Shown: in pieces, positions 17,786 to 27,359 of the stretch | How positions within the stretch are numbered: position 1 is the stretch's first letter | Layout of the letters: the number at the start of each line of letters is the position of its first letter | NCBI GenBank assembly: GCA_044235645.1 | Contig: JBIIHQ010000004.1 | Span: 186,001-250,000 of the forward strand | Source: OMIW01 sp044235645 | GTDB lineage: Bacteria > Bdellovibrionota_C > UBA2361 > OMIW01 | Length of the DNA stretch: 64,000 bases | Direction: 5' to 3' | Translations under genes and position numbers: made by a program | Notes under the pieces: model-generated | Seen by the model: only the letters and a program-made list of their open reading frames with translations | Told to the model about the DNA's origin: nothing | The model's database searches: none

Positions 17786-18763
17786 TCATCTTATGACCTG
17801 AGATGCTATTAGCTTCTCGAGAATTGGTAGCATTAGTCGCTCAAGAACAGAGCTGGGGTCTTGAGGTCCAGGATGAAACTTCATGCGATGGAGGAGAACG
17901 GGACGGTAGAGAGCCTTGAGGTCATCCTCCGTCACATAGTCTCGATCATGAACGACCGCCCACGCCTGAGCCGCAGATTGCAGCATCAGTGCGGCTCGGG
18001 TTGAGGCACCGAATTGTATCGCAGGAGATGTTCGCGTTGCCTGCACCATACTAATGATGCAATGCCGAATCGCCGGCGAAATATGGACTGTTTGTGTCTC
18101 ACGGCGAGCGGCTAAAATAGCACTACGCGTGACTATGGGACTGAGAGTCTCAAGTTCATGGTGGATGCTCACAGCATCCCGAAGGATCTCCTCTTCATAG
18201 GATGGGGAAACATAGGGCATCGGTATCTTCATGAGGAATCGATCGAGCTGTACGATTGGGAGAGGATAGGTTCCAGCGATATCAAGAGGGTTTTGCGTGC
18301 CAAGGACAAAAAAGAGGTCATCGATGGGGCGAGTGACATTATCGATAGTCACCTGTTTTTCTGCCATACACTCGAGGAAGGCAGCTTGTACCTTCGGTCC
18401 TGTTCTATTTATCTCATCTGCGAGGACGATGTGAGCAAAGATGGGTCCATGCTGAAATCTAAAGTTTCCGGATTGGGGCTCAAAAACGGTAACGCCGAGG
18501 ACATCTCCTGGGAGTAGGTCGGGTGTAAACTGGATTCGGCGGAAGGGAAGACAATCTTGATTACTCCCTTCATCCGCTGCAATGAGTCGTCCAAGGGTTT
18601 TTGCAAGCGTAGTCTTGCCCGAGCCGGGATAGTCCTCAAGAAGGGCATGACCATCGGCTAAAATAGCTGCGACGACGAGGGCAATTGTGTCATCACGACC
18701 CCGAATCACCTTACTGAGTGAGGTTCGTAATGTTGAGGCGACAGTGAAAGCTTCCTGAACCAT
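17786..18763 (-). CDS. MoxR-family AAA+ ATPase
   Basis: MoxR ATPases act as chaperones or activators for partner proteins, often encoded with DUF58 and transglutaminase genes as here. Walker A is YPGSGKTTLAK (Lys50), Walker B and the MoxR signature are IVLADEINRTGPKVQAAFLECMAE-like (split by the family motif ADEINR), sensor 1 is GTQNP, and the C-terminal helical lid follows. The ATG at 18763 is preceded by ATAGGAGC and lies 37 bases after the TPR gene; the open frame to 18850 would overlap it and lacks a better site. It is the fourth gene in the DUF58-TgpA-TPR-MoxR order. Confidence 0.93.
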   Translation of the reverse strand: MVQEAFTVASTLRTSLSKVIRGRDDTIALVVAAILADGHALLEDYPGSGKTTLAKTLGRLIAADEGSNQDCLPFRRIQFTPDLLPGDVLGVTVFEPQSGNFRFQHGPIFAHIVLADEINRTGPKVQAAFLECMAEKQVTIDNVTRPIDDLFFVLGTQNPLDIAGTYPLPIVQLDRFLMKIPMPYVSPSYEEEILRDAVSIHHELETLSPIVTRSAILAARRETQTVHISPAIRHCIISMVQATRTSPAIQFGASTRAALMLQSAAQAWAVVHDRDYVTEDDLKALYRPVLLHRMKFHPGPQDPSSVLERLMLPILEKLIASQVIR

Positions 18764-18800
18764 GGATTTGGTGCTCCTATGTTCGAAATTTTGGCATCCA

Positions 18801-20813
18801 TTAACCGTTTTTTCGGTCACTCGACAACGAAGCAGAAAAAACCGCCTCATTTAGATTATTTACGAGCGCGATTGATGAATTACCACGCGCCGTTAGCCGC
18901 CTCGATACTCCAGATGTGGGAGTATACACTAGTGATATTTCTCTGTCCTGACTACCACTTACTTGCACCGAAAAAGGACTCTTCATCCCCTTAGCGAGTT
19001 CAAAACCACCCTGCTCAAGGGTGCGAATGAGCCCTGTATCAATACCTGAGACTATGACGGGTAGGGAGATTCCGGCATTGCGCAGAGCCGGGGGAGAGAT
19101 CACGAAGATTGCTTCCACAAGCTCTATGAACCTAGCGGAGGAGGAGGAATGTCGAGATGCTAGCAATGTTAAGATATGGAGCCTGAGTCCGTCGTCGTAT
19201 TTAGCCCGACAACCTCGAAGGGCGTCCTCAAGATTGGCGATTCCCTGGGAAGACGCCCCATTTTTTAACTGATTCTCACCAAGGTAGGCGGTGTAGTATA
19301 CCTGCGCTATGGAGCGTGTATCACGCTTTTGCTCGTCAGATAGTCGTCGCTCAAAAGGAACCTTGGGAATGTAAGACAGTACCTCCCCAAATGTGCTGTA
19401 TTCGATTAAACTGTCGGTATTCCTCACTGTCAGGTCTTCAATATTTCGAAGCCGTTCTGCAAGGAGTCGAGCTGCCTTCCGATAAAGCCACCAACTAGTC
19501 ATCTGAGCTCTCAGAATCGTAGCCCTGTCGCGAATCGATTCGAGAATGCTCTCAGCAACATGGACTGATAGACGATTGGCTAGTGCTCTCCAGGACTGCG
19601 CTTCTGTGATAATAATGCCAATCTCAAGGTCGTCCTGATTTGTCCCGATTTTGCCGAACCATTGAATATATTCATAGGCATCGCTTAACCGGGATAACGC
19701 TTCGAGAGGTTTTCCGAGATGAAGATCAAATCGCCCCCGAGCAAGGCCGACAAGAGCTCGGTGCTCTTCATCGCTTCGGAGCGAGTATTGAGCGACACAC
19801 GACAGGAACGATGAAATCGAATCATTTGCTTCCGTAACCTTGAGTTGTTCTAGGTAGAGGAGAGCTAGGTTGAGACTGGGCAGGACATGTTCGCAGCCGT
19901 CATGATACGACTTCGCTTTGATCCATGATGCCTCGGCTTTATCGTCCTCGAACAATTCCTCATAAACCTCCCCCATGTTATTTACTGGCGTCGCAGGTTG
20001 TCCCTGTCTCCCGAGACTTGTCTCAATCGCGGAGGCTTTTTTTAATGCTTCGATTGCTGGCTCGGGTTGACCGTTCATCGAGAGAAGTATCCCGAGCATA
20101 TTGAGGGTTCGTGCCGGCTCAGCCCGCATGAGAAGTCCAATGCGCGCCTCTCGAATCGCCTCCTCGAGTCGACCAAGCTTCATCAAGACCCAGGCTCGAG
20201 AACCGGCATAGGAAGGGGTGAGATATCCCCGTGATTGGATCTCATCGAGAACGGCAAGCGAGCCTGAGTAGTCATCGAGATTAAGTCGAGCCTGAGAGAG
20301 AAGGTAAAGAATCTGTGCATGTCGGGATTCAATAGCGGGATTAAGATAAGGGGGACTTCCATTTTGCTCTCGGAAGAGACGCTCGGCCGCTTTGATATAC
20401 TTCATTGCCAGGCGAAAGTGTGACACGTGAGCAAGGTAGTAATAGCTCAGACTCACATAAGCAGGGTAGTAGGAGGGATCCTTCTTTAGGGCGTTCAGCA
20501 GCTTTGTGCGTGCCTCGAGAAGGTGGCTATCGTCGGAGAGAAGGGATTCAGCCTCCTCCGTTAACTCTTCCGCTGTCTCATCGGACGGTGCTATCTCCGA
20601 GGGGTCTTCGACGTTGTTACCCCATGGATCGGATACATCAGGCAGAAGGGGTTGTGCGGACGATGATGCAAGTAGGCAGACGGTCAGGCCGAGGGGGATC
20701 GCCACTACAGCGAGGGATCGATGGAGAGGCGATGGCTCATTTTTTTTAAGGTAGCCGGTCTGAGAATTTACCCGACTCAGTGAGAGATGTGGAGAAAATT
20801 TAACCGGTTTCAT
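18801..20813 (-). CDS. TPR-repeat protein of the MoxR/DUF58 cluster
   Basis: The 670-residue protein has a basic N-terminus and a hydrophobic segment at about residues 30-50 (signal peptide or anchor, ending SSSAQ), so the rest is probably periplasmic. Tetratricopeptide-like helical pairs fill about residues 85-560 (for example YPAYVSLSYYYLAHV, SYAGSRAWVLMKLGRLEEAI, ARTLNMLGILLSMNGQ). The last 80 residues are beta-rich. TPR proteins give scaffolds for protein assembly. The start at 20813 overlaps the transglutaminase stop as ATGA and has an AAGGGGAG site; the open frame continues to 20870 inside that gene. Confidence 0.8.
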   Translation of the reverse strand: MKPVKFSPHLSLSRVNSQTGYLKKNEPSPLHRSLAVVAIPLGLTVCLLASSSAQPLLPDVSDPWGNNVEDPSEIAPSDETAEELTEEAESLLSDDSHLLEARTKLLNALKKDPSYYPAYVSLSYYYLAHVSHFRLAMKYIKAAERLFREQNGSPPYLNPAIESRHAQILYLLSQARLNLDDYSGSLAVLDEIQSRGYLTPSYAGSRAWVLMKLGRLEEAIREARIGLLMRAEPARTLNMLGILLSMNGQPEPAIEALKKASAIETSLGRQGQPATPVNNMGEVYEELFEDDKAEASWIKAKSYHDGCEHVLPSLNLALLYLEQLKVTEANDSISSFLSCVAQYSLRSDEEHRALVGLARGRFDLHLGKPLEALSRLSDAYEYIQWFGKIGTNQDDLEIGIIITEAQSWRALANRLSVHVAESILESIRDRATILRAQMTSWWLYRKAARLLAERLRNIEDLTVRNTDSLIEYSTFGEVLSYIPKVPFERRLSDEQKRDTRSIAQVYYTAYLGENQLKNGASSQGIANLEDALRGCRAKYDDGLRLHILTLLASRHSSSSARFIELVEAIFVISPPALRNAGISLPVIVSGIDTGLIRTLEQGGFELAKGMKSPFSVQVSGSQDREISLVYTPTSGVSRRLTARGNSSIALVNNLNEAVFSASLSSDRKNG

Positions 20814-23023
20814 GACAGTTCTCCCCTTAGAAAGGCTACAGCGGATCGGAGAGAGCTGAAAGATCGCCATCGTCTTTTTTTAAGATGAGCCCGGATGACT
20901 TCGAGATCTCGGGTTCGTAAGCGATCGATCTCGGATGAGGATAATCTGTAGAGAGTACCCTGTGGTCCATAAGTTGTCCGAAGGAGAACGGGACGGAGGA
21001 GAAAACAGGGGGATCCGAGGATACAGGTGATGCGTTCCTCATATTCGGAGTATGTTTCTCCCTCGTGCCGGGGAAGGCCCGCATCACGGAGAATGCTGAT
21101 GACCGCCCGGAACGAGGCCCGCAACCGACCCTGGCAGGAGCGGTAGCCCATCCAACCGAAACGAAGGAAAACTTTCACCATGAGGAGAAATACCAAGGAC
21201 ATTGAGAGTCCCCAAAGCACGATCTGGGGAGAAGGCGGGGACCAGCGTGACCTTGTATCCTCCATTCCGGGCTCGTTTGAAATATCAGAGGGGGCGAGAA
21301 TTTCCTCGTCTGGTCCGATCATTCCCATCAGCTCTTCAAGCGCTTTTACGTCAACCGGCGAGTCGGCGTGACTCTCAACTTGTTCGGGTTGAGTATCAAA
21401 GGGAACCCAGCCTGCGCCAGTCACGTACACTTCAGCCCACGAGTGACGATCGCTCATACGAAGAAGGATATGGCCGTCTTTTGACTGGCTAAGATCCGTC
21501 ATATATCCCGTGGCGATTCGGGAGGGAATGCCTAGGGAACGGAGGAGGTACACAGTGGCATGGGCGAAGTGAACACAATAGCCCCGAAGATCTCCGAAGA
21601 GGAAAGGCTCGACCGGATCACCCCCCGTCGGAATCTCATGATTTGGTTGGAGGGTATAAATTGCGTTTTTTGATAGCCAATCGGCTATGGCAAGTGCTTG
21701 AGAAACTTTCCCAGTAACTCCCGCGGTTATTTTCTTTGCAAATTCGGCGTACCTATAGTCAGGATGGTAAATTGTGTAATGTAATCTCTCATCATCACTC
21801 CATCGCGGATCGCCAACATCGCGACTCGCTAGATTCTCAATAGAAAAAGTGGGAGCGAGTGAGAGTGCCCGATAAGCCGATTTAAAACGATCCGGGCGCG
21901 GATTCTTCAGCGGTACCATGCTCGTTGGGTAATCAACCGCGAAAGGGTTTTCAGCCATCGCGATGAGAAATATTGATTGTGGGAGCTCTATTCTTCCGTC
22001 GAGAGAAGTGTCTTTATCCCGGTGAAAGGGCTGGTGAGGAGAGCCACGGAACACATCTTGGTCGAATTGGGTAGAAGCCATCACCAAGGCGTTATCGGCG
22101 AGCTGAGAAAGAGCAGATTCGCGGAGATAAAGCTTTTTTGTGAAGGGATTTTCCGGATAGTCCCCATCGAGTCGAACGAGTGCCGCCGGTTGAGCTGTTC
22201 CTCCAACAGCAGAGTGAAAATTCAAGGGACTAATACCCTCCTGGTTGGCCTGGCCTACACCGTTTGCTGCTCGAGATCCCACCGATTTTTTCATTGAATG
22301 ATACAGGCCTTCGCCAAGGCCCCAAAGGGACAGGATAACAATAATCGGGGGAATCAATCGCGATAATCTTCGAAGTGGAGTTTGCTTGGCAGCAACTGCA
22401 CTGACCACGTCGGCGCGTCCCAAATTGAGCGAGAGCGCAGTAATGTAGCTGAGGACACCTCCGAGACATACCGCTGCGATCACGAGAAAGGTGGAAAGAT
22501 ACTCAAGGTTAAGATCCCAAGCTAAAGATGCAATGAACTTCGGCTTGTCGATGTGAAGATTCCGGTGGGCTGCGAGAAGGCAGACGACTCCTGAGAGAAG
22601 GGCGAACAGCTCAGAGGTGACCGCCCAACGATGACGGAAGACGATGACGGAGGACAGGGTCAGCGCGAGGAATGTCCACGTAGCAAGGGTGGCGTGCTCT
22701 GCAATGATGTAGGGTGTTAGTGGTGAGTCGGCCCCAAATGGAGGGAGACGAAGAAACGTTCCGAGCACAACATGGAAGAGCAAGAGAGCGATGATGGTTA
22801 CTGTGGCAATGCCACGAGAGGTAACTCGGCAGGGAGTGATTATTACCGCCGAACCGATACCCATCGCACCTGCAGTAATAAGGAGGTAGGGATAGCTTGC
22901 CAGATCGATGAGATTGTCGACGAGAAAAAGAGTCGCTACAAAAAGGAAAAACCGCGCCAGCGCCGCTATAAAGAGGGCTCGATGTAAGGATACCGATGTT
23001 GGGTTGAGTATCTTGAAGGGCAT
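20810..23023 (-). CDS. TgpA-type membrane transglutaminase-like protein
   Basis: Seven or so membrane helices occupy about residues 10-250, followed by a large extracytoplasmic domain with a transglutaminase-like core: GYCVHFAHATVYLLRSLGIP (Cys483), DRHSWAEVYV (His) and GWVPFDTQP (Asp) give an intact Cys-His-Asp triad. A further membrane helix follows near residue 615 and a short cytoplasmic tail. This order is that of TgpA (DUF3488 plus transglutaminase core plus DUF4129-like end). It starts 24 bases after the DUF58 gene and is coupled to the TPR gene by an ATGA overlap. Substrate unknown; peptidase or crosslinking activity outside the membrane is possible. Confidence 0.9.
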   Translation of the reverse strand: MPFKILNPTSVSLHRALFIAALARFFLFVATLFLVDNLIDLASYPYLLITAGAMGIGSAVIITPCRVTSRGIATVTIIALLLFHVVLGTFLRLPPFGADSPLTPYIIAEHATLATWTFLALTLSSVIVFRHRWAVTSELFALLSGVVCLLAAHRNLHIDKPKFIASLAWDLNLEYLSTFLVIAAVCLGGVLSYITALSLNLGRADVVSAVAAKQTPLRRLSRLIPPIIVILSLWGLGEGLYHSMKKSVGSRAANGVGQANQEGISPLNFHSAVGGTAQPAALVRLDGDYPENPFTKKLYLRESALSQLADNALVMASTQFDQDVFRGSPHQPFHRDKDTSLDGRIELPQSIFLIAMAENPFAVDYPTSMVPLKNPRPDRFKSAYRALSLAPTFSIENLASRDVGDPRWSDDERLHYTIYHPDYRYAEFAKKITAGVTGKVSQALAIADWLSKNAIYTLQPNHEIPTGGDPVEPFLFGDLRGYCVHFAHATVYLLRSLGIPSRIATGYMTDLSQSKDGHILLRMSDRHSWAEVYVTGAGWVPFDTQPEQVESHADSPVDVKALEELMGMIGPDEEILAPSDISNEPGMEDTRSRWSPPSPQIVLWGLSMSLVFLLMVKVFLRFGWMGYRSCQGRLRASFRAVISILRDAGLPRHEGETYSEYEERITCILGSPCFLLRPVLLRTTYGPQGTLYRLSSSEIDRLRTRDLEVIRAHLKKRRWRSFSSLRSAVAFLRGELS

Positions 23024-23047
23024 GGGAGACTTGAAAACGAAACAAGA

Positions 23048-24412
23048 CTAAAGCGATCCACAAATGACAATGCGTCCACCCAGCCCACTGGCCCGCACTT
23101 TCACCGAATGAAGCATCTCTTGGGGATCGGTTGTATCTTCCATATTTGGATTTGGTTTAAGAAACCACCATACTCCTAGTTTGCGGGGGAGGGGCGTTCT
23201 CTCGGAGCGGGAGGTCAAAGTCGCCGCGGGCTCGGCCAGAGCTTCGGGAGTAATGTACCACACGGGTTCTAGTCCATGCGAACCCAGTAATTCGGAAACA
23301 ACGCTCAAAAGGTCTGCTCTTGACGAGTCAAGCAGGCGGCGGCTGCTAATGAAAAGGGCAACCTGGTAAGTCTCCCCGTTTGAGCTGTCTTCGGTCAGCT
23401 CGGAGATAAAGTGTTGAAGATCGGGAATAAGTTGTCGGTCAATCGCGTCCCACGTGCTCTCGAGGATGAGTCGCTCGATATCGGGAATATTTCGTGCCAA
23501 ATGACGGCCAGTTGTCATGCCGAGACATCCGCATCGGACCTCCATGCCGAGGGACACCGAACGAACCAGGTATCTACAACCTGCTGCAGCAACTCTGTCC
23601 TCATTTTTCTCGGCAATGATAAACGCAACAGTCTTTCCCTCAGGCTGACTGTGGTGTTCGGGGTGTCGGGCAACTAATTCTCCCGTCCTCGCAAATATTT
23701 TCCAAACTATTCGTCGAATTCCATCCGAGGGGTCGTATCGTTTGAGGTCGAAAAGTTCACCCTCTGCGGGTGAGTCGGAGGGAGTAACCTCTCCTGAACT
23801 TCGCCGAGTTGAGACAATAGGCAGTTCTTGCTCCAAGGAAGGTGGAGGGTAAATGGTAAGCCGTAGAGGGAGCGCGAGAGGGCACTCCCACCGGATAGAG
23901 GTAAGCCCAAGGATGTCCGAGCAGGTTACCCGAAGTTTGGTTACGGACCATTCGCCCCGATGAGGAAGAATGACCGGGAAAGGGGCACTAAAAAGGCCAC
24001 CCCATGCGGAACTCAATTCAGCAACGGGATGCGATATACGTGCTTCGGGCCAGAGAGGCGTGATGCGGAGTCTGAAAAAAGGAAGACGGGCTCCTAGTCG
24101 GGCCGACGCGATGAGGGATATCGAACGACCCGAAACAAAGTAACCATCTGATGTAGGCAGAGAATCGAGGGAAACCGTGGCGGTGCGTGAGAATCGTGCT
24201 CTTGACAAAAAGCCTCCCACCACACAGTAGGTGAGGAGTAGAGAGGCGCCAAATCCGAGGTATCGAGCGACAATATCGAACGCTGCAGCTGGTGGTCCTC
24301 CCAAAAAATAGGCGGCTACACTGGCGAGGCCCAAGCCCCGTATCGTGACCGGGCTGCGAACGTTCAGGCGGTTGAGGAGAGGAGGTGCATGTGGATGTCG
24401 GACAGAGGGCAT
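23048..24412 (-). CDS. DUF58 domain protein, membrane-anchored
   Basis: Two hydrophobic helices (about residues 23-43 and 47-68) precede an extracellular-type beta domain and the DUF58 motif, seen as EGELFDLKRYDPSDGIRRI followed by VWKIFARTGELVARH. DUF58 is a divergent von Willebrand A-like domain. It is typically encoded with MoxR ATPase and transglutaminase genes, exactly as here, and is thought to be a MoxR partner. It is the first gene of the minus-strand run and shares a 72-base divergent promoter region with the UvrA-like gene. Confidence 0.88.
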   Translation of the reverse strand: MPSVRHPHAPPLLNRLNVRSPVTIRGLGLASVAAYFLGGPPAAAFDIVARYLGFGASLLLTYCVVGGFLSRARFSRTATVSLDSLPTSDGYFVSGRSISLIASARLGARLPFFRLRITPLWPEARISHPVAELSSAWGGLFSAPFPVILPHRGEWSVTKLRVTCSDILGLTSIRWECPLALPLRLTIYPPPSLEQELPIVSTRRSSGEVTPSDSPAEGELFDLKRYDPSDGIRRIVWKIFARTGELVARHPEHHSQPEGKTVAFIIAEKNEDRVAAAGCRYLVRSVSLGMEVRCGCLGMTTGRHLARNIPDIERLILESTWDAIDRQLIPDLQHFISELTEDSSNGETYQVALFISSRRLLDSSRADLLSVVSELLGSHGLEPVWYITPEALAEPAATLTSRSERTPLPRKLGVWWFLKPNPNMEDTTDPQEMLHSVKVRASGLGGRIVICGSL

Positions 24413-24484
24413 GACTTAAGGATCGAAACGGGGATAAGGGGTGAGGTGGTTGTGTCTAATTGAGTTCTCTATTGTACACTTCTG

Positions 24485-26455
24485 GTGGTCAGTGAGGTAG
24501 GGTTGTGTTGGATATTACACCTTCATTGTTTTTTTGATCCAATAGGTCATGTGAGACAGTATTCCGAAACACCCTTCATTCTCCGATTCACATCTCGCTT
24601 GGAACAATGTGTTCTCCTCGAAGGCTCAGACGTTTGGCGAATCTCGTCCATATGGGAGGCATTTCGGCAGAGAGCCCGTTCGCAACGAGGTGATTGCATA
24701 GGGGGCAGAGGAGCGAAAAGCCGGTGTCACACTCCAGTCTCTATCGAGGGCTTCCGGTGGATTGTTCCGCTTGATATTCTCGAGTTAGTCGGCTCAGGTC
24801 GAACAGTCGGACATCTTTTTGGACTTGAGCAGCTCCTGCTTGAGCTTGTAACCCTCATGGGTTCTTGGTCGTGTACTGGGTGCGGGGGGATGGTTACGCG
24901 GGATACAGCCTCCCAATTAGCGATGAAATTCGCAATGGCCGAGAAGGGAATCGCAGTTTGCGTGGTTCCGCGGGCGCCAAATGATCCCTGCCTCGAGGAG
25001 CTCAGCTCATTTTTCGGTGTTACTCGAGTTTTAATCGGTGATCGTTTAATGCGGAGTGACGATCGAAGGGTAATGGGAAAAGATGGTTCAGTTAGCGAAG
25101 GGGTGGTAGTTGCCTCTCTTAGTGTGCCGGTGGATATACACGAGGGGGTGCACTGGCTTCGGGATGTCCGCACTCGATACCCAGGACATCTTGATATCGG
25201 GCTGGTCGCGACTGAGGGCACGGACTTTCGAAGGCTCGGGGCATATGGTGAATCAATCCGTTGTCTTGAGTGTGGAGTGATGTCTCTCGCTCCCACGCTC
25301 CGAGAGCTAAGCCAATCGGTCATCAAAGACGCTCAAACCCGATCATCGATTCAGCGGAATTTTTTCTTGGGTGGACAATCGCTCAAAGAGCTGCTCGCAG
25401 GAAAGCTCCGCACAGTGGCTCAAGCCATTCTTGGTATTGCGCAGGAGACGGGAGTTGAGGGCATTGACTTGGCTTTTTTGGAGAGGATTGTCAAGTTAAA
25501 CCGACGAATCGGGGAAACTATGCTCGAGAGTCAGATGAGCTCTCTTTGTCCAGCGGATGTGGTCGACTTAGCCGTTGCTCGAATAGAGTGCGCCGGATTG
25601 TCGGGCCTACAGGTTATCGTTAATGAATTAAGCCGACAGGATGTGAGGGAATGGTGGAGGCGAATTGAGGAGAATGATTCTGCACAGTCAGAGGTGAGCC
25701 TTCTTTTTTTGACCCGTACTGATGAGGTCAGAGATTGTTTGGTTACCGAGTGTTCGATCCAAGATGCTTTTCGAAATAGTGAAGTAATAGCTCCCGAGAG
25801 TCAGTGGGGAGTCCCTGAAGGTTGGACGACGATATGTGCGGGCTCAGTTGTCAAAATTCGCGTTGATGCTGAATCTCACCGAGATTCGGGCGATTTGTCC
25901 AAGCGGGTTGAGGTTCTGGTTCGAGCCAAAGGTGTGAGGGGGGCAGTTATTACGTTGTCTCCTCGAGAGATCGCGGGCCAGAAAGGTCAGGTGGGTGAAG
26001 TCTCAGGTGTGTTTCACCATCTGGCTGAATTGGGAGCTCGACTCCCGATTGCTCGAGCGCAAGGTATCTCGACTCGGCAGATAAGTGAGGGATTTCAGGG
26101 GTATCGAACCCTTCCGCCATTTTTTGGTCTGTCAACCCACGAGTTGAGGAGGATTCCGCTGGAGCAACTAGTTCTTCGAGTGCCGAGGGTGGGGTATGCT
26201 CACGAATTACTTCGAGCCATAATTGCAGCGGGGGGGGGCGGAGTTTCGCTATCGGAGGATGTATCAACGCATCCCGCCGGTCTTCGAATCATTTACGGAT
26301 TGTGTGGCGAAATACCTCTTAAGAAGAGGTGTTTGGTCGTCGCTCGGGTCCGCTGGCTCCTATGTAAGTCGCAGGAGGATGTTTTAGATGCCATGCTGCA
26401 GGAAGAATTACTGAGAGCCGGTTCATGCCCCACCGTTGTGTGGCTGGATCGATGA
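24485..26455 (+). CDS. Divergent UvrA-family protein lacking nucleotide-binding motifs
   Basis: No close family is obvious, but the segment order follows UvrA (compared from memory). IEGFRWIVPLDILELV (87-102) with GRTVGHLFGLEQLLLEL and CTGCG match UvrA IEGLSPAI..RSTVGT..YLRLLF..CPxCG at the same spacing. LECGVMSLAPTLREL (261-275) matches CPxCG..ELEPRLF. GGQSLKELL (296-304) matches GGKSIAEV. SSLCPADVVDLAVARI (352-367) lies where TLSGGEAQRIRLA should be. QVGEVSGVFHHLAEL (502-516) matches PATYTGVFDDIRDLF. VSTHPAGLRIIYGL and VVARVRWLL (593-625) match the second signature and Walker B. Both P-loops, both LSGGE signatures, Walker B acids and H-loop His are replaced. The intact 656-codon frame argues against a pseudogene. 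UvrA is about 940 residues. The GTG start is uncertain. Confidence 0.7.
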   Translation: MVSEVGLCWILHLHCFFDPIGHVRQYSETPFILRFTSRLEQCVLLEGSDVWRISSIWEAFRQRARSQRGDCIGGRGAKSRCHTPVSIEGFRWIVPLDILELVGSGRTVGHLFGLEQLLLELVTLMGSWSCTGCGGMVTRDTASQLAMKFAMAEKGIAVCVVPRAPNDPCLEELSSFFGVTRVLIGDRLMRSDDRRVMGKDGSVSEGVVVASLSVPVDIHEGVHWLRDVRTRYPGHLDIGLVATEGTDFRRLGAYGESIRCLECGVMSLAPTLRELSQSVIKDAQTRSSIQRNFFLGGQSLKELLAGKLRTVAQAILGIAQETGVEGIDLAFLERIVKLNRRIGETMLESQMSSLCPADVVDLAVARIECAGLSGLQVIVNELSRQDVREWWRRIEENDSAQSEVSLLFLTRTDEVRDCLVTECSIQDAFRNSEVIAPESQWGVPEGWTTICAGSVVKIRVDAESHRDSGDLSKRVEVLVRAKGVRGAVITLSPREIAGQKGQVGEVSGVFHHLAELGARLPIARAQGISTRQISEGFQGYRTLPPFFGLSTHELRRIPLEQLVLRVPRVGYAHELLRAIIAAGGGGVSLSEDVSTHPAGLRIIYGLCGEIPLKKRCLVVARVRWLLCKSQEDVLDAMLQEELLRAGSCPTVVWLDR

Positions 26456-26468
26456 TTGAGAGGAGTGA

Positions 26469-27359
26469 GTGGTGAAAAGGGGACCTGTATTTCCGCTTAA
26501 ATTGAGGTCGATTGTGCCAGAGTTTGCGGAAGTTGAGAGTGGGAGTATCGGAATGAAAAAATTATCTCCGCAAGAGAGAGATGCGCGTAGGGAACGGCTG
26601 CGGGGGCGGATTGTTCGGAGTCGTTTTTTGGTACCGAATGCGGTGACCGTTGGTAATATGTTCTGTGGCTTTCTTTCTATTGTCCACAGCTCTTCAGGAC
26701 GATTCAAGGAGGCGGCGCTGGCGGTGCTCTTCGCCATACTCCTTGATGGGCTTGATGGTCGGGTTGCGCGCCGGCTTAACGCGACTTCTCCCTTTGGGGT
26801 CGAGTTTGATTCTTTCAGTGATCTTGTTTCCTTTGGCTTGGCACCAGGACTGTTGGTTTACAACTGGTGCTTCAAAATGCAAGCCGACGAGGTTGGGGTC
26901 TTGGTGGCATTCCTTTATGCGGTATGTGCAGCAGGAAGGCTTGCTAGGTTTAATGTAGCACCTCCGACATTGCGTGCATTCGTCGGTTTGCCATCACCGG
27001 GAGCAGCAGCAGCCATGGCGTCGATGGTATACGCGATACCGGAGCCTGTGATGAGCTCATTTGCGGTTGGATTAGTCGCGCTTATCACCCTTGTTCTTGG
27101 GGTCTTAATGGTTGCTTCGATTCCCTACACGAGCATAAAGATGCTCAAATTGAGTCATTTACATCTCCCGGAGGTCGTGGCGATAGCCGCTTTCATCGCG
27201 CTTTTGTGGTATAGCGCTCGCATAGGGTTGCTCGTAGTAAGTTTTGGATATGCCTCATCAGGGGTCGTCCTATGGACTGTGGGGCGTCAACAACGGGAGC
27301 GAAGCGATGGTGGCGAATCTACGAGCTGTGTCTGCCCGCCTGAAGAGATTGAGAAATAG
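26469..27359 (+). CDS. pssA: CDP-diacylglycerol-serine O-phosphatidyltransferase
   Basis: PssA makes phosphatidylserine, the precursor of phosphatidylethanolamine, in the inner membrane. The CDP-alcohol phosphotransferase motif D-G-x2-A-R-x8-G-x3-D-x3-D is complete in DGLDGRVARRL..FGVEFDSFSD (about residues 94-118). The preceding VPNAVTVGNMFCGFLSI is typical of PssA. Six to eight membrane helices follow. A 50-residue charged N-terminal extension precedes the first helix; internal starts such as the ATG in GMKKLSPQ are possible. The GTG start has GAGGAG upstream and lies 13 bases after the UvrA-like gene. The 3' end overlaps the convergent Trm112 gene. Confidence 0.88.
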   Translation: MVKRGPVFPLKLRSIVPEFAEVESGSIGMKKLSPQERDARRERLRGRIVRSRFLVPNAVTVGNMFCGFLSIVHSSSGRFKEAALAVLFAILLDGLDGRVARRLNATSPFGVEFDSFSDLVSFGLAPGLLVYNWCFKMQADEVGVLVAFLYAVCAAGRLARFNVAPPTLRAFVGLPSPGAAAAMASMVYAIPEPVMSSFAVGLVALITLVLGVLMVASIPYTSIKMLKLSHLHLPEVVAIAAFIALLWYSARIGLLVVSFGYASSGVVLWTVGRQQRERSDGGESTSCVCPPEEIEK

